From Pseudomonas sp. PA27(2017) (GTDB lineage Bacteria > Pseudomonadota > Gammaproteobacteria > Pseudomonadales > Pseudomonadaceae): 64,000 bases of DNA. The translations under genes and the position numbers were made by a program. The notes below the pieces were generated by a model that made no database searches, was not told the origin of the DNA, and was given only the letters and a program-made list of their open reading frames with translations. Where the stretch lies: the NCBI RefSeq assembly GCF_001945445.1, contig NZ_MSXW01000019.1:1-64000 (forward strand), given 5' to 3'. Positions 1 to 10,423 of the stretch are shown here, piece by piece. Numbering within the stretch: the stretch's first letter is position 1; each line of letters opens with the position of its first letter.

Positions 1-4
1 CAAT

Positions 5-123
5 GACAGAAAAGCCCTCCCAAAAGGGCAGGAACGTATTAACATCGTGCACAAGAACGCCGGTTTGTAGATGTGTTTGCTCGCACGAACATCATCCATC
101 AAACCGGCGTTCTTGTTTCTGTC
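5..123. repeat. Nested inverted repeats
   Basis: A perfect 17-bp inverted repeat pairs 51-67 with 100-116, around 32 bases. Outside it, GACAGAAA at 5-12 pairs with TTTCTGTC at 116-123. A small hairpin, GCCCT/AGGGC, lies at 14-29. No ORF is supported in 1-198. The structure may end a gene to the left of the window or be part of a larger repeat. A T-run typical of an intrinsic terminator is not clear. Confidence 0.6.
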
Positions 124-150
124 TTTCCCAGGATTCCGTGAAGAACCAAT

Positions 151-187
151 AAAAAACCCCGCCCTGTTATCCAGTGGCGGGGTTTGG
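151..187 (-). terminator. Intrinsic terminator after the OmpA-like gene
   Basis: AAAAAACCCCGCC and GGCGGGGTTT form a GC-rich hairpin with about 12 bases between the arms. Read on the minus strand the stem is followed by a T-run. It lies just beyond the stop of the 199-1008 gene. Confidence 0.8.
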
Positions 188-198
188 TGACAACTGAT

Positions 199-1008
199 TC
201 AGCGCGTGGCGCCTAGGCGCCCCTGCTCGTCGGAGAACAGAATCTCCACCCGCCGGTTCTGCGCGCGCCCCTTGGCCGAGGCGTTTTCGGCGACCGGGAA
301 GCTTTCGCCGAAACCCTGCACCTCGATGCGCTTGGCGTCGATGCCGAGGTCGATCAGCGCATCGGCGACGGTCTGCGCGCGTGCCCTGGACAGCGCCAGG
401 TTTTCCTCACGCTTGCCGCTGCTGTCGCTATAACCCTCGATACGCACCGTACGGCGCGGGTTGAGTTGGAGAAACTGCACCAGCTTGAGCACGGTACGGT
501 TGGCACTGGTCTTCAGGCGCGCTTCGCCGGCATCGAACAGCAAGTCACCGAGGGTCATCACCAGGCCGCGATCGGTTTGCGCCGTGGCCAGGTTGACGAT
601 CTGCTCTTCCAGCCAGGCATTCTGTTCCTGCACGCTGACCAGCTTGGCCTCGCGCAGTGCCAGCTGCAGGCGTTGGCGATCCAGCTCCAGACGCGCGGCA
701 CGCTCCTGGTCCAGGGCGAGCTTGGCGTGCTCACGGGCGATATCGCTGTAGCGCTGGCTCAGGTAGGCGTAGTGAGCGACATCGTCGGCACTACCCCAGT
801 AGCCCGCCAGGCGTTCGGCACGGCCAAGGGACTCGCCAGCGCGAATCACGTCCTTGGGCGCGCTGCGCAGCACCTGCGGGTCTTCCTTCACGGCCTGGAA
901 GCTGGCCCGGGCCGCATCCAGCTCGGCGGTGTGCTCGTCACCAAGGCCGGCACAACCGGCCATGGCCAGGCTCAGTAGCGCCAACGCGCCACTACGCAGC
1001 GGGCTCAT
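199..1008 (-). CDS. OmpA-family lipoprotein with DUF4398-like N-terminus
   Basis: This 269-residue protein starts with a lipoprotein signal peptide whose lipobox is LAMAGC (Cys about 19), so it should be lipid-anchored in the outer membrane. Residues about 25-145 are a helical, charged, DUF4398-like region predicted to form a coiled coil. The C-terminal half is an OmpA/MotB peptidoglycan-binding domain, with RIEGYSDSSG, NLALSRARA and QNRRVEI typical of the diaminopimelate-binding fold. Its start overlaps the stop of the upstream DUF4398 gene by 4 bp (ATGA), so the two are probably translated together. It likely tethers the outer membrane to the cell wall. The partner specificity is unknown. 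Confidence 0.85.
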   Translation of the reverse strand: MSPLRSGALALLSLAMAGCAGLGDEHTAELDAARASFQAVKEDPQVLRSAPKDVIRAGESLGRAERLAGYWGSADDVAHYAYLSQRYSDIAREHAKLALDQERAARLELDRQRLQLALREAKLVSVQEQNAWLEEQIVNLATAQTDRGLVMTLGDLLFDAGEARLKTSANRTVLKLVQFLQLNPRRTVRIEGYSDSSGKREENLALSRARAQTVADALIDLGIDAKRIEVQGFGESFPVAENASAKGRAQNRRVEILFSDEQGRLGATR

Positions 1009-1358
1009 GGCATCGCTCCAAGCTGATCACGCAAGCGCCCGATACGGCGATTGAGTTCGGTCAACTGCGCCTGGCTGCGCAGCGTCAATACCCGTGCTTC
1101 GGCCAGGCGCGCGTCCAGTTCAGCCTGCTCGGCCTGTACCCGCGCGGTGCGGTAAGCACCTTCTTCCATGGCCGCCTGCGCCTGGGCGAGCTTGTCTTCG
1201 GCTTGGCTCAGCTCGGCAACGGTTTCGCCGGCAGCCACGGTACGCGCCTGCTCGATCACCTGCTCGGTCAAACGCATCTGCTCGGTTGGCGCGGGATCGC
1301 TGGCACAGCCCTGAAGCAACAGCAGCGCCAGAGCGGCGCTGGTATATCGATAGATCAC
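1005..1358 (-). CDS. DUF4398-domain lipoprotein
   Basis: This 117-residue protein begins with a signal peptide and lipobox LLLQGC (Cys about 18). The remainder is an alanine- and glutamate-rich helical region (about 30-115) similar to the N-terminal half of the downstream OmpA-like protein, which suggests that the two derive from one DUF4398 ancestor or interact. It is first of a two-gene unit, overlapping the next gene by 4 bp. The function is not established. A periplasmic coiled-coil scaffold is the reasonable inference. Confidence 0.75.
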   Translation of the reverse strand: MIYRYTSAALALLLLQGCASDPAPTEQMRLTEQVIEQARTVAAGETVAELSQAEDKLAQAQAAMEEGAYRTARVQAEQAELDARLAEARVLTLRSQAQLTELNRRIGRLRDQLGAMP

Positions 1359-1367
1359 GGGTACGTC

Positions 1368-2198
1368 CTACTGATTCGGAACACTGGCGGCCGGTGCGGG
1401 CTGTTGCTCCTTCCAGCGCTGCAAGTTGCGCTGCAGAAGGGTTTGCGGCATGCCGGCGGCGGTGAATTCTGTCATTTTTTTGGCCAGCTGTCCGCGCAGC
1501 CAGGCGTCATTGCATGCCGAGTTGTGCGACAGCGCCAGGTGCAACCCCTCGCTGGACACCGGCGGATCGAGCACCTGCAGATCGTCCTGCAGGCCCAGGG
1601 TCGAGGCCAGTGCCTGCCCCGGATAGCGTTCGTAGAGCACGTAATCGGTACGTTCGAGCAAGAGTTTCTGGAATGCCTGGGTGAGGCTGGAAACGCCCTC
1701 GAGCGTCAGGTTGTCGCGGGCATAGGCATCGAACGCCTGGCCGAAGCTGTTGTTGACCAACGTGTCGCCGGTACGGCCCTGCAGATCGGCCCAGCTGGCG
1801 TAGGGAAATTCGTGGCCCTTGCGCACCCACACCACGCTCGGCGTGGATAGAAAGGCCGGGTGCACGAAGTCCATGGTCTCCAGGCGCGGCACGGTGAGGA
1901 AGGCGCCAGCCAGCATGTCGACACGGCCGGTGCGTACTTCCTCCTGGGCTCGCGACCAGGGCCCGGCGTAGATCACGTCGATGCCGACGCCAAGGTCCTT
2001 GGCGACCGCCTTGAGCAGATCGACCGTCGCGCCGACCAGCTTTTCCGGGTTCTGCGGGTCACGCCAGAGATAAGGCGGATACTCGGGGTTGCCCGTGGCG
2101 ACCAGCCGCTCGCATTTGCCGGCAGCCTGGGCGCCGCCTGCCAGCAACATGCCGGCGCACACCCACAGCCCGAACCAGCCCAACCCTCGCTCACCCAT
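1368..2198 (-). CDS. Periplasmic substrate-binding protein (SBP_bac_3 type)
   Basis: The protein has about 276 residues from the chosen start (GAGAG seven bases upstream). An in-frame ATG at 2231 would add 11 residues before the signal peptide. A Sec signal ends near GGAQAAG. The mature protein resembles polar-amino-acid ABC binding proteins: VATGNPEYPPYLW at the N-terminus, then LVGATVDLLKAVAKDLG and GRVDMLAGAFLTVPR. No permease or ATPase gene is adjacent, so it is either an orphan receptor or shares a transporter encoded elsewhere. The ligand cannot be read from the sequence. It lies 9 bp upstream of the DUF4398 lipoprotein gene and could share its transcript. Confidence 0.75.
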   Translation of the reverse strand: MGERGLGWFGLWVCAGMLLAGGAQAAGKCERLVATGNPEYPPYLWRDPQNPEKLVGATVDLLKAVAKDLGVGIDVIYAGPWSRAQEEVRTGRVDMLAGAFLTVPRLETMDFVHPAFLSTPSVVWVRKGHEFPYASWADLQGRTGDTLVNNSFGQAFDAYARDNLTLEGVSSLTQAFQKLLLERTDYVLYERYPGQALASTLGLQDDLQVLDPPVSSEGLHLALSHNSACNDAWLRGQLAKKMTEFTAAGMPQTLLQRNLQRWKEQQPAPAASVPNQ

Positions 2199-2296
2199 TT
2201 GCACACTCTCGATTCGGATACAGCCGGCCATCCACCGGCCAGAGATTCATGACATGCTAGCTCATACGATCTCGATAATCAGCGATAAGACGCCGC

Positions 2297-3262
2297 ATGA
2301 AGAAATTGATCCTTGCCGTATTGGTTCTCCTGGCTGCAGCGGGCACCGCTCTGTACCTTTCACCAGCGGCGCAGCTGGCGGTCTATCAGGGCGTCGAGCA
2401 GTGGCGCGCGGGGCTGCACGCGCGCAGCGTCAGCGTGAACGACCTCAAGGTCAGCTATTACGAAGGCGGCCCCCAGGGCGCCGAAACCGTGCTGCTCATT
2501 CACGGTTTCGGTGCCGACAAGAGCACCTGGCTGTGGTTCGCCCGGGAGCTGACTGAGCGCTATCACGTCATCGCCGTGGATCTGCCCGGTTTCGGCGATA
2601 GCGACCGCCCCAACGGCAGCTATGACGTCGGCACCCAGACCGAGCGCCTCGCCGCATTCGTCGACGCCCTGGGCATCCGCCGCCTGCACCTCGCCGGCCA
2701 CTCCATGGGCGGGCATATCGCGGCGCTCTATGCAGCCCGCTATCCCGAACAGGTGACCAGCCTGGCGCTGATCGCCAACGCAGGGGTCACTGCGCCGCGG
2801 CGCAGCGAATTCTTCCAGCGCCTCGAAGAACAGGGCGACAATCCGTTGCTGGTGGAAAGCGCGCCGCAATTCGACGAGTTGCTCGACTGGCTGTTCGTGG
2901 CGCCGCCGCAGTTGCCCGAGCATCTTCACCAGTACCTGGCGCAACGTGCCGTTGCCGACAGCGCGCACCAGCGGCAGGTATTCGAGCACCTGCGCGACCG
3001 TTATCTGCCACTCGAACCCGAACTGCCGAGAATCGACGCCCCTACCCTGCTGCTCTGGGGCGACCAGGATCGCATCATCGACGTCTCCAGCATCGAGACC
3101 ATGAAACCGCTGCTCAAGGACGCCAGCGTGGTGATCGTCAAGGGCTGCGGTCATGCGCCGATTCTCGAGCGCCCTCAGGAAAGCGCGGCTGATTACCTGA
3201 AGTTCATCGACCAGGCGAGCCTGCAAGCGGCCCAGGCCCGCAAAACAGCGCCAATCCGATAG
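2297..3262 (+). CDS. Alpha/beta hydrolase (membrane-anchored lipase/esterase-like)
   Basis: This 321-residue alpha/beta-hydrolase has an N-terminal hydrophobic segment (residues 1-24) that should act as a membrane anchor or uncleaved signal. The oxyanion-hole motif LLIHGFGADKSTW is at about 67-79 and the nucleophile elbow GHSMGG puts the catalytic Ser at 136. LLLWGDQDRIID (about 250-260) carries the acid and GCGHAPILE (about 285) the His. It sits beside etf genes, as does PA2949 in P. aeruginosa by memory, so a role in lipid or fatty-ester breakdown is plausible. The substrate is unknown. Confidence 0.85.
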   Translation: MKKLILAVLVLLAAAGTALYLSPAAQLAVYQGVEQWRAGLHARSVSVNDLKVSYYEGGPQGAETVLLIHGFGADKSTWLWFARELTERYHVIAVDLPGFGDSDRPNGSYDVGTQTERLAAFVDALGIRRLHLAGHSMGGHIAALYAARYPEQVTSLALIANAGVTAPRRSEFFQRLEEQGDNPLLVESAPQFDELLDWLFVAPPQLPEHLHQYLAQRAVADSAHQRQVFEHLRDRYLPLEPELPRIDAPTLLLWGDQDRIIDVSSIETMKPLLKDASVVIVKGCGHAPILERPQESAADYLKFIDQASLQAAQARKTAPIR

Positions 3263-3278
3263 CATCGAAGCAATAAAA

Positions 3279-3299
3279 AACCCGCTCGATGAGCGGGTT
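3279..3299. terminator. Bidirectional terminator between the hydrolase and etfA
   Basis: AACCCGCTC and GAGCGGGTT form a 9-bp stem with a 3-base loop. It is preceded by an A-run and followed by TTCTTT. It separates the convergent hydrolase and etfA genes. Confidence 0.85.
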
Positions 3300-3320
3300 C
3301 TTTCGTTGCGGGAAATGCTG

Positions 3321-4250
3321 TCAGACCAGTTTTTCCAGCTCCGGTACGGCTTCGAACAGGTCGGCTACCAGGCCATAGTCGGCGACCTGGAAGATCGGCG
3401 CTTCTTCGTCCTTGTTGATCGCGACGATCACCTTGGAGTCCTTCATGCCCGCCAGGTGCTGGATGGCACCGCTGATGCCGACCGCGATGTACAGCTGCGG
3501 CGCGACGATCTTGCCGGTCTGACCGACCTGCATGTCGTTGGGCACGAAGCCGGCGTCGACGGCTGCACGGGAAGCACCCACTGCCGCACCGAGCTTGTCG
3601 GCCAGGGTATACAGGTGCTTGAAGTTGTCGCCGTTCTGCATACCGCGACCACCGGAAACCACGATCTTGGCAGCGGTCAGCTCCGGGCGGTCGGACTTGG
3701 CCAGTTCTTCACCGACGAATGCCGACTTGCCGGCGTCGCCACCTGCCGAAACGTTCTCGATGGCAGCGGAGCCGCCTTCGGCCGCCACGGCGTCGAAGCC
3801 GGTGGCACGCACGGTGATGACTTTCACGGCAGCCGACGACTGTACGGTAGCGATGGCGTTACCGGCATAGATCGGGCGCTTGAAGGTGTCCGGGCTTTCC
3901 ACGGAAACGATCTCGGAGATCTGGTCGACGTCCAGCTGCGCGGCGACGCGCGGCAGGATGTTCTTGCCGTTGCTGGTGGCAGCAGCCAGCACGTGGCTGT
4001 AGCTCTTGCCAAGCTCGGCCACCAACGGCGCGACGTTTTCCGGCAGCTGATGAGCGAACGCAGCGTTGTCGGCGACCAGCACCTTGGCCACGCCAGCGAT
4101 CTTGGCGGCGGCTTCGGCAACGGCACCAACGCCCTGGCCGGCGACCAGCACGTGGATGTCGCCACCGATCTTCTGGGCAGCGGCAACGGTGTTCAGGGTG
4201 GCAGGTGCCAGCGCGGAATTGGTGTTTTCAGCGATTACCAGGATAGTCAT
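3321..4250 (-). CDS. etfA: Electron transfer flavoprotein alpha subunit
   Basis: This 309-residue FAD-binding ETF alpha subunit accepts electrons from acyl-CoA dehydrogenases during fatty-acid and amino-acid oxidation and passes them to ETF-ubiquinone oxidoreductase. The N-terminal ETF domain starts [11 protein letters not shown]. The C-terminal FAD domain holds VVSGGRGM, the GQTGK(I)[17 protein letters not shown] region and [12 protein letters not shown]. The length is normal for the family. The etfB stop overlaps the etfA start (TAATG), so translation is coupled. Confidence 0.97.
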   Translation of the reverse strand: MTILVIAENTNSALAPATLNTVAAAQKIGGDIHVLVAGQGVGAVAEAAAKIAGVAKVLVADNAAFAHQLPENVAPLVAELGKSYSHVLAAATSNGKNILPRVAAQLDVDQISEIVSVESPDTFKRPIYAGNAIATVQSSAAVKVITVRATGFDAVAAEGGSAAIENVSAGGDAGKSAFVGEELAKSDRPELTAAKIVVSGGRGMQNGDNFKHLYTLADKLGAAVGASRAAVDAGFVPNDMQVGQTGKIVAPQLYIAVGISGAIQHLAGMKDSKVIVAINKDEEAPIFQVADYGLVADLFEAVPELEKLV

Positions 4251-4999
4251 TAGATCACCTTCGCTTCGGTTTTCAGTTTCTCGACCAGTTCGGCGACCGA
4301 CTTGACCTTGATACCGGCACCACGTGCCGCAGGCGCCTCGACCTTGATGGTCTTGACGGTGGACGCAGTGGAAACGCCCAGCGCGTCGGGCGTCAGGGTT
4401 TCCAGCGGCTTCTTCTTGGCCTTCATGATGTTCGGCAGCGAAGCGTAGCGCGGCTCGTTCAGGCGCAGGTCGGTGGTGACGATGGCCGGCAGATTCAGGG
4501 CAACGGTCTGCAGACCGCCGTCGATCTCACGGGTCACGTTGGCCTTGTCGCCATTGACGTCCACCTTGGAGGCGAAGGTGCCCTGGGCGTAGCCGGTCAG
4601 GGCAGCAAGCATCTGGCCGGTCTGGTTGTTGTCGCTGTCGATGGCCTGCTTGCCGAGAATGACCAGCTGCGGCTGCTCCTTGTCGACCACGGCCTTGAGC
4701 AGCTTGGCGACGGCCAGGGAATTCAGCTCGTCGGCGGACTCGACCAGAATGGCGCGATCAGCACCCAGTGCCAGGGCGGTACGCAGTTGCTCCTGAGCCT
4801 GGGTCGGGCCGATGGAAACCACCACGATCTCGCTGGCGACGCCCTTTTCTTTCAGGCGCACGGCCTCTTCAACGGCGATTTCACAGAAAGGGTTCATCGA
4901 CATCTTGACGTTGGCAAGATCGACGCCGCTGTTGTCCGGTTTGACGCGAACCTTGACGTTGTAATCGACCACTCGTTTGACAGCTACAAGAACCTTCAT
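4250..4999 (-). CDS. etfB: Electron transfer flavoprotein beta subunit
   Basis: This 249-residue ETF beta subunit is the AMP-binding partner of EtfA. The start is set at [14 protein letters not shown] because a GAGGA Shine-Dalgarno lies just upstream and the family is about 249 residues long. The longer reading from 5077 adds 26 non-conserved residues. The signature region [26 protein letters not shown] and the recognition-loop area [10 protein letters not shown] are intact. It is the first gene of the etfBA operon, divergent from the ETF-QO gene, with a PsrA-like palindrome in the shared promoter region. Confidence 0.97.
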   Translation of the reverse strand: MKVLVAVKRVVDYNVKVRVKPDNSGVDLANVKMSMNPFCEIAVEEAVRLKEKGVASEIVVVSIGPTQAQEQLRTALALGADRAILVESADELNSLAVAKLLKAVVDKEQPQLVILGKQAIDSDNNQTGQMLAALTGYAQGTFASKVDVNGDKANVTREIDGGLQTVALNLPAIVTTDLRLNEPRYASLPNIMKAKKKPLETLTPDALGVSTASTVKTIKVEAPAARGAGIKVKSVAELVEKLKTEAKVI

Positions 5000-5204
5000 G
5001 GATTCCTCGTTACTCTCCGGTGAATAGGAATGTCGCCAGAAGCGAGCATGCGGGTGATGCAGACAAGCAGGACGCAAGCGACCTTCAGCCCAGACGGCGA
5101 GCGCAAAACCGCCCGTATCTTGACCGTACGACCTAGCTCGGTCAATACGACTGGCTGCGAGCCATTCGTGTTGTAGCCGGATTCTAGCAGGCCTACAGAA
5201 AATT

Positions 5205-5218
5205 CAAACAAACGTTTG
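5205..5218. promoter_or_regulatory. Putative PsrA-type operator
   Basis: CAAACAAACGTTTG fits the PsrA consensus as I recall it (G/C-AAAC-N2-4-GTTTG/C). The core 5208-5219 is also a perfect 12-bp palindrome. PsrA is a TetR-family repressor released by long-chain fatty acids or acyl-CoA. The site lies between the divergent etfBA operon and the ETF-QO gene, where one repressor could control both. Binding is inferred. Confidence 0.65.
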
Positions 5219-5319
5219 TATTGGCCCTGATCCGGGCTCGCTATATACTGCGCGAGCGTGCCTCGGGAAGGATGCCGGCCCGCCATGAAAATTAGAGAGC
5301 CTTGATGAGGAGATAGCCC

Positions 5320-6984
<1,665 letters not shown>

Positions 6985-6993
6985 CTACGGCCA

Positions 6994-7158
6994 GCTGCGC
7001 GTCGGCCCTGCGGCGTTAAAAACAGGCTCGGCGAGCCGCTTGCGGCTAACGCACTTCAGTGCGGCCCCGAAGGGGCGAGCGAAGCGAGTAATGCCTACAC
7101 TCCGCTTCCTCGCCTGTTTTTGCGGGGCCGCCCAGGCCTGGCAGGGCTCTAGCTCGCA
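6994..7158 (+). repeat. Dispersed ~165-bp repeat, copy 1
   Basis: The first 35 bases (6994-7028) match the reverse complement of 34595-34629 at 34 of 35 positions. The last part (7111-7157) matches the reverse complement of the 34469-34513 area with few differences. The centre differs between copies. Each copy contains the internal inverted repeat AAAAACAGGC / GCCTGTTTTT (7018-7027 with 7112-7121). No coding potential was seen. It starts about 10 bases after the ETF-QO stop. Confidence 0.8.
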
Positions 7159-7180
7159 AGCCCGTCAACATCGCGAAATC

Positions 7181-7204
7181 AAGGCTCCTTCGGGAGCCTT
7201 TTCA
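7181..7204. terminator. Terminator between ETF-QO and DUF1285 genes
   Basis: AAGGCTCC-TTCG-GGAGCCTT is an 8-bp stem with a UUCG loop, followed by TTTT on the plus strand. It sits between convergent genes. Confidence 0.85.
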
Positions 7205-7210
7205 TTGGTG

Positions 7211-7777
7211 TTATTCCAGCGGACCGATGGGAAAGAACACCCCGCCACTCCACACGCCGAGCCAGGGCTGGCCATCGATTTCGCGAGTCTGCGCCAGCTC
7301 CACCAGCTGATAGAACACGTTGCGGTGAATCAGCGCGTCCAGGTTGGCGCGCACGTGCACGTAGGGAGAAGGCTCCTGGGTTTGCGGGTCGAGCTCGACC
7401 CGCAGCGGATGCTCGGCACCTGCCTCGACCTCGTCGCCGACGTTGGTGACGAACTTCAGCACCTGGGTTTCGCCCTGCCCGCTCGCCTGCAGCGACACCG
7501 CCACGAAGGGCGCATCATCGACGGTGATGCCGACCTTCTCCACCGGCGTGACCAGAAAGTAGTCATCGCCATCGCGGCGAATGATGGTCGAAAACAGCCG
7601 CACCATCGCCGGCCGCCCGATCGGCGTGCCCATGTAGAACCATGAGCCGTCGCGGGCGATGCGCATGTCGATATCGCCACAGAAATCAGGGTTCCACAGG
7701 TGCACCGGCGGCACGCCCTTGCTGCCTGCCGGCGGGATTTGCGCCAGCAAGTTGCCGGCCTTGTCGCCCTCGCTCAT
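7211..7777 (-). CDS. DUF1285 family protein
   Basis: The protein has 188 residues from [13 protein letters not shown], a start backed by an AGGAG Shine-Dalgarno. The longer reading adds 15 non-conserved residues. The body matches DUF1285: [38 protein letters not shown] near the N-terminus and [14 protein letters not shown] at the C-terminus. The family has no settled biochemical role. The protein is predicted soluble and cytoplasmic. The upstream gene ends 13 bp away, so the two are probably co-transcribed. Confidence 0.85.
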   Translation of the reverse strand: MSEGDKAGNLLAQIPPAGSKGVPPVHLWNPDFCGDIDMRIARDGSWFYMGTPIGRPAMVRLFSTIIRRDGDDYFLVTPVEKVGITVDDAPFVAVSLQASGQGETQVLKFVTNVGDEVEAGAEHPLRVELDPQTQEPSPYVHVRANLDALIHRNVFYQLVELAQTREIDGQPWLGVWSGGVFFPIGPLE

Positions 7778-7790
7778 TGTCACTCCTGGG

Positions 7791-8396
7791 TTATCGACTG
7801 AAACCCAGGAGTGTACGCGCATAATCCTCGAGCGGCGCCCGGATCAGGTCTTCGGGCCTGGCATCGTAGAAGGTCAGGAAACCGCCGCGGCTGCGAATGC
7901 GCGCGGTGTCGACCAGAAAACGGGTGTTGGTCTCGATCAGCATCAGTTGCAGCACGCTGCGGTCGGTGCCCAGGCGATCGAATTCCTCCTGATCCTCCCA
8001 CTCCTCCATCGTGCCGATACGATCATCGGCATAGGCGAAACGGGTGTAGAGCAGGTAGTGGGCGCCAGCGGCACGGGCCTCACCCAGCGCTTCATCCAGG
8101 CCGACCGGCGCGCGGGCGCGGCGAACCATGGGGAAATACTCGACGAAGCCGCGAAACGCTTCCTCGGCCACCACGTTGGGCCGCGGATAGGCGTGCTTGC
8201 CGTTGGGGGTGAATGGCCCCTGGGCGATGTAGATGAACGAATCAGGCTGCAGACGCCAGGAAGCCGAGCGGCGGATCTTGCTGTAGTCCAGCACGCCGGC
8301 ATCGCGCAGGTGGTAGGTGGCGCCATCGGCCATGTCGCTGACGTTCATGCAGCCGGTCAGGCTCAGCACGAAAACCAGGGCGAACAGGTTACGCAT
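7791..8396 (-). CDS. DUF4823 lipoprotein
   Basis: This 201-residue lipoprotein has the signal peptide [16 protein letters not shown] (lipidated Cys 16). The mature part matches the DUF4823 pattern: a short linker, [17 protein letters not shown], an [10 protein letters not shown] segment, then a beta-rich region with [20 protein letters not shown]. Such proteins are anchored in the envelope and have no known activity. It lies directly upstream of the DUF1285 gene and likely shares an operon with it. Confidence 0.75.
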   Translation of the reverse strand: MRNLFALVFVLSLTGCMNVSDMADGATYHLRDAGVLDYSKIRRSASWRLQPDSFIYIAQGPFTPNGKHAYPRPNVVAEEAFRGFVEYFPMVRRARAPVGLDEALGEARAAGAHYLLYTRFAYADDRIGTMEEWEDQEEFDRLGTDRSVLQLMLIETNTRFLVDTARIRSRGGFLTFYDARPEDLIRAPLEDYARTLLGFSR

Positions 8397-8497
8397 ATGA
8401 AATCTCCCGACACCGGCGACGGAAAACCGGCGAATGACTGCCTCAAGCAGGTTTCGCGCCAGGAGACGCGCGCGACCTCGACAGGCCGCGCCACGAG

Positions 8498-9136
8498 TCA
8501 GGCGGGAGGCGTTTCGCTGTCGCGCTTGCGCTTGTTGCCCATGCGCACGCCGATGTCCATCAGGAACTGGAAGAAGCCTTCCTGATCCTCGAGCACGTTG
8601 CTCCAGAACGGCGAGTGATAGAGCGCCACGGCGCCATGCACCAGCGCCCAGGCCGCGCAGTAATGGAAGTACGGCGGCACGTCTTCGAGCTTGCCTTCGG
8701 CGATGCGCCCCTTGATCAAGTGGGTCAGCCGCTCGAAGTTCGAGGCGCGGATGGCGTGCAATTGCTCGACCAGTTCCGGCACCTGGTTGCCCTTGACCAC
8801 CTTCTCTTCCAGGCGATCGAACAGACGATAGCGCTGCGGGTCGCGCATGCGGAACTCGAAATAGGCCCGCGACAACGCTTCCTTGTCACGGTCGATATCG
8901 GACGAGTGCAGCAGCTCGTTCAGATCACGCTCGTAGTCGAGCATCAGGCGCAGGTAGATTTCCGCCTTGGACTTGAAGTGCTTGTAGATGGTGCCTTTGC
9001 CGATACCCACGGCATCGGCAATCATCTCCACGGTCACGCTGTCCTCACCCTGCTCGAGGAAGAGTTTCAGAGCGATGTCGAGGATCTCCTGCTCACGGCG
9101 GCGAAACTCACGGATCTTGCGGGGTTCTTTCTGCAT
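8498..9136 (-). CDS. TetR-family regulator, PvrA-like
   Basis: The 212-residue protein starts at MQKEPRKIREFRRREQEI. An upstream ATG would add 29 residues with no homology. The N-terminal helix-turn-helix spans about 18-65 (LFLEQGEDSVTVEMIADAVG, IGKGTIYKHFKSK), followed by an all-helical ligand domain with HYCAAWALVHGAVALYH. By position it matches PA2957 of P. aeruginosa, called PvrA, a regulator reported to respond to acyl-CoA and control phosphatidylcholine and fatty-acid use. The identification rests on synteny recalled from memory. It is divergent from the aminotransferase gene with 73 bp between starts, so it may regulate that gene or itself. Confidence 0.8.
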   Translation of the reverse strand: MQKEPRKIREFRRREQEILDIALKLFLEQGEDSVTVEMIADAVGIGKGTIYKHFKSKAEIYLRLMLDYERDLNELLHSSDIDRDKEALSRAYFEFRMRDPQRYRLFDRLEEKVVKGNQVPELVEQLHAIRASNFERLTHLIKGRIAEGKLEDVPPYFHYCAAWALVHGAVALYHSPFWSNVLEDQEGFFQFLMDIGVRMGNKRKRDSETPPA

Positions 9137-9209
9137 AGGGAAATGACAAGGTCGGAATTCAAGTCCGCTATTATGCCCAACTAACGCCAAATTGCACGGA
9201 TCACGCGAC

Positions 9210-10343
9210 ATGAATGCCATCATTGACGAGTTTCCCCAGCCGACCGATCTCTACTACCTCAATCACGCCGCCGTCGCCCCCTGGCCAGCACGCAGCGCAC
9301 GGGCCGTGGAGCGCTTCGCCCGGGAGAACATCGCCACCGGCGCTCGCGACTACGCGCAATGGCTGATCACCGAACGCACCCTGCGCGAGCGCCTGGCGCG
9401 CTTGCTCAACGCCGCCTCGCGCGCCGATATCGCGCTGGTAAAGAACACCTCCGAAGCCTTGTCGTTCGTCGCCTTCGGCCTGGATTGGCGCGAAGGTGAC
9501 CAGGTGATCATCAGCACCGAGGAGTTTCCCTCCAACCGCATCGTCTGGGAAGCGTTGCGCCCGCGCGGCGTGGAAGTGGTGCAGGTCGACCTGCAGGGCG
9601 GCGATGCCGAAGGCGCCCTGCTCGCCGCCTGCACGCCGCGCACCCGCCTGATGGCGATCAGCGCCGTGCAATACGCCAGCGGCCTGCGCCTGGATCTCGA
9701 ACGCCTGGGCGTGGGCTGCGAGCAACGCGACGTGCTGCTGTGCGTCGATGCCATCCAGCAACTGGGCGCCCTGGGCATGGACGTGCAGCGCAGCCGCTGC
9801 GCCTTCGCCATGGCTGACGGCCATAAATGGCTGCTCGGCCCGGAAGGCCTGGGCGTGTTCTATTGCCGCCAGGACCTGCGTGAGCGCCTGGCCCTGCACG
9901 AATACGGCTGGCACATGCTGGAAAACGCCGGCGACTACGACCGCGATGACTGGGCTCCAGCGCGCAGCGCCCGCCGCTTCGAGTGCGGCAGCCCCAACAT
10001 GCTCGGCGCCATGGCCCTGGAGGCCAGCCTGTCGCTGCTCGAGGAGGTTGGCATGCCCCAGGTCGAACGCGCATTGCACGAGCGGGTGCAATGGTTGCTC
10101 GATGGGTTGGGCGAGACGGCCGGCATACGCTTGCTCAGCGCGCAGCAACGCGAGCGGCGTGCCGGCATCGTCACCTTCACGGCAGACAGCTGGGATAATC
10201 GCCAGCTGCACGAACGCCTCAAGGCCGAACAGATCATCTGCGCGCAGCGCGGCGGCGGCATTCGCCTCTCACCGCACTTCTACACCGAGGCGCGGGTGAT
10301 CGAACACACCTTGCAACGTCTGCGGGCGATCCTCAGCGAATAG
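9210..10343 (+). CDS. Class V PLP-dependent aminotransferase / cysteine desulfurase-like enzyme
   Basis: The protein has 377 residues from ATG 9210. A TTG at 9192 in frame is less likely. It has the fold-type I architecture: NHAAVAPWPARS at the N-terminus, VKNTSEALSFVAFGLDW (cofactor phosphate loop), CVDAIQQLGALGMDV (the Asp that pairs with the pyridine nitrogen) and ADGHKWLLGPEGLG, where the Lys should form the Schiff base. RRFECGSPNMLGAMAL precedes the C-terminal domain. No Cys-containing desulfurase loop is evident, so an aminotransferase or isopenicillin-N-epimerase-like activity is more likely than IscS-type chemistry. The substrate is unknown. Confidence 0.85.
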   Translation: MNAIIDEFPQPTDLYYLNHAAVAPWPARSARAVERFARENIATGARDYAQWLITERTLRERLARLLNAASRADIALVKNTSEALSFVAFGLDWREGDQVIISTEEFPSNRIVWEALRPRGVEVVQVDLQGGDAEGALLAACTPRTRLMAISAVQYASGLRLDLERLGVGCEQRDVLLCVDAIQQLGALGMDVQRSRCAFAMADGHKWLLGPEGLGVFYCRQDLRERLALHEYGWHMLENAGDYDRDDWAPARSARRFECGSPNMLGAMALEASLSLLEEVGMPQVERALHERVQWLLDGLGETAGIRLLSAQQRERRAGIVTFTADSWDNRQLHERLKAEQIICAQRGGGIRLSPHFYTEARVIEHTLQRLRAILSE

Positions 10344-10423
10344 GCACTCAGAGGCGGCGGGAGTATTCCAAATCCGTTTAAAGCCGCCATGGACGATGGC
10401 CGCGGATGACCGATACTCAAGCA

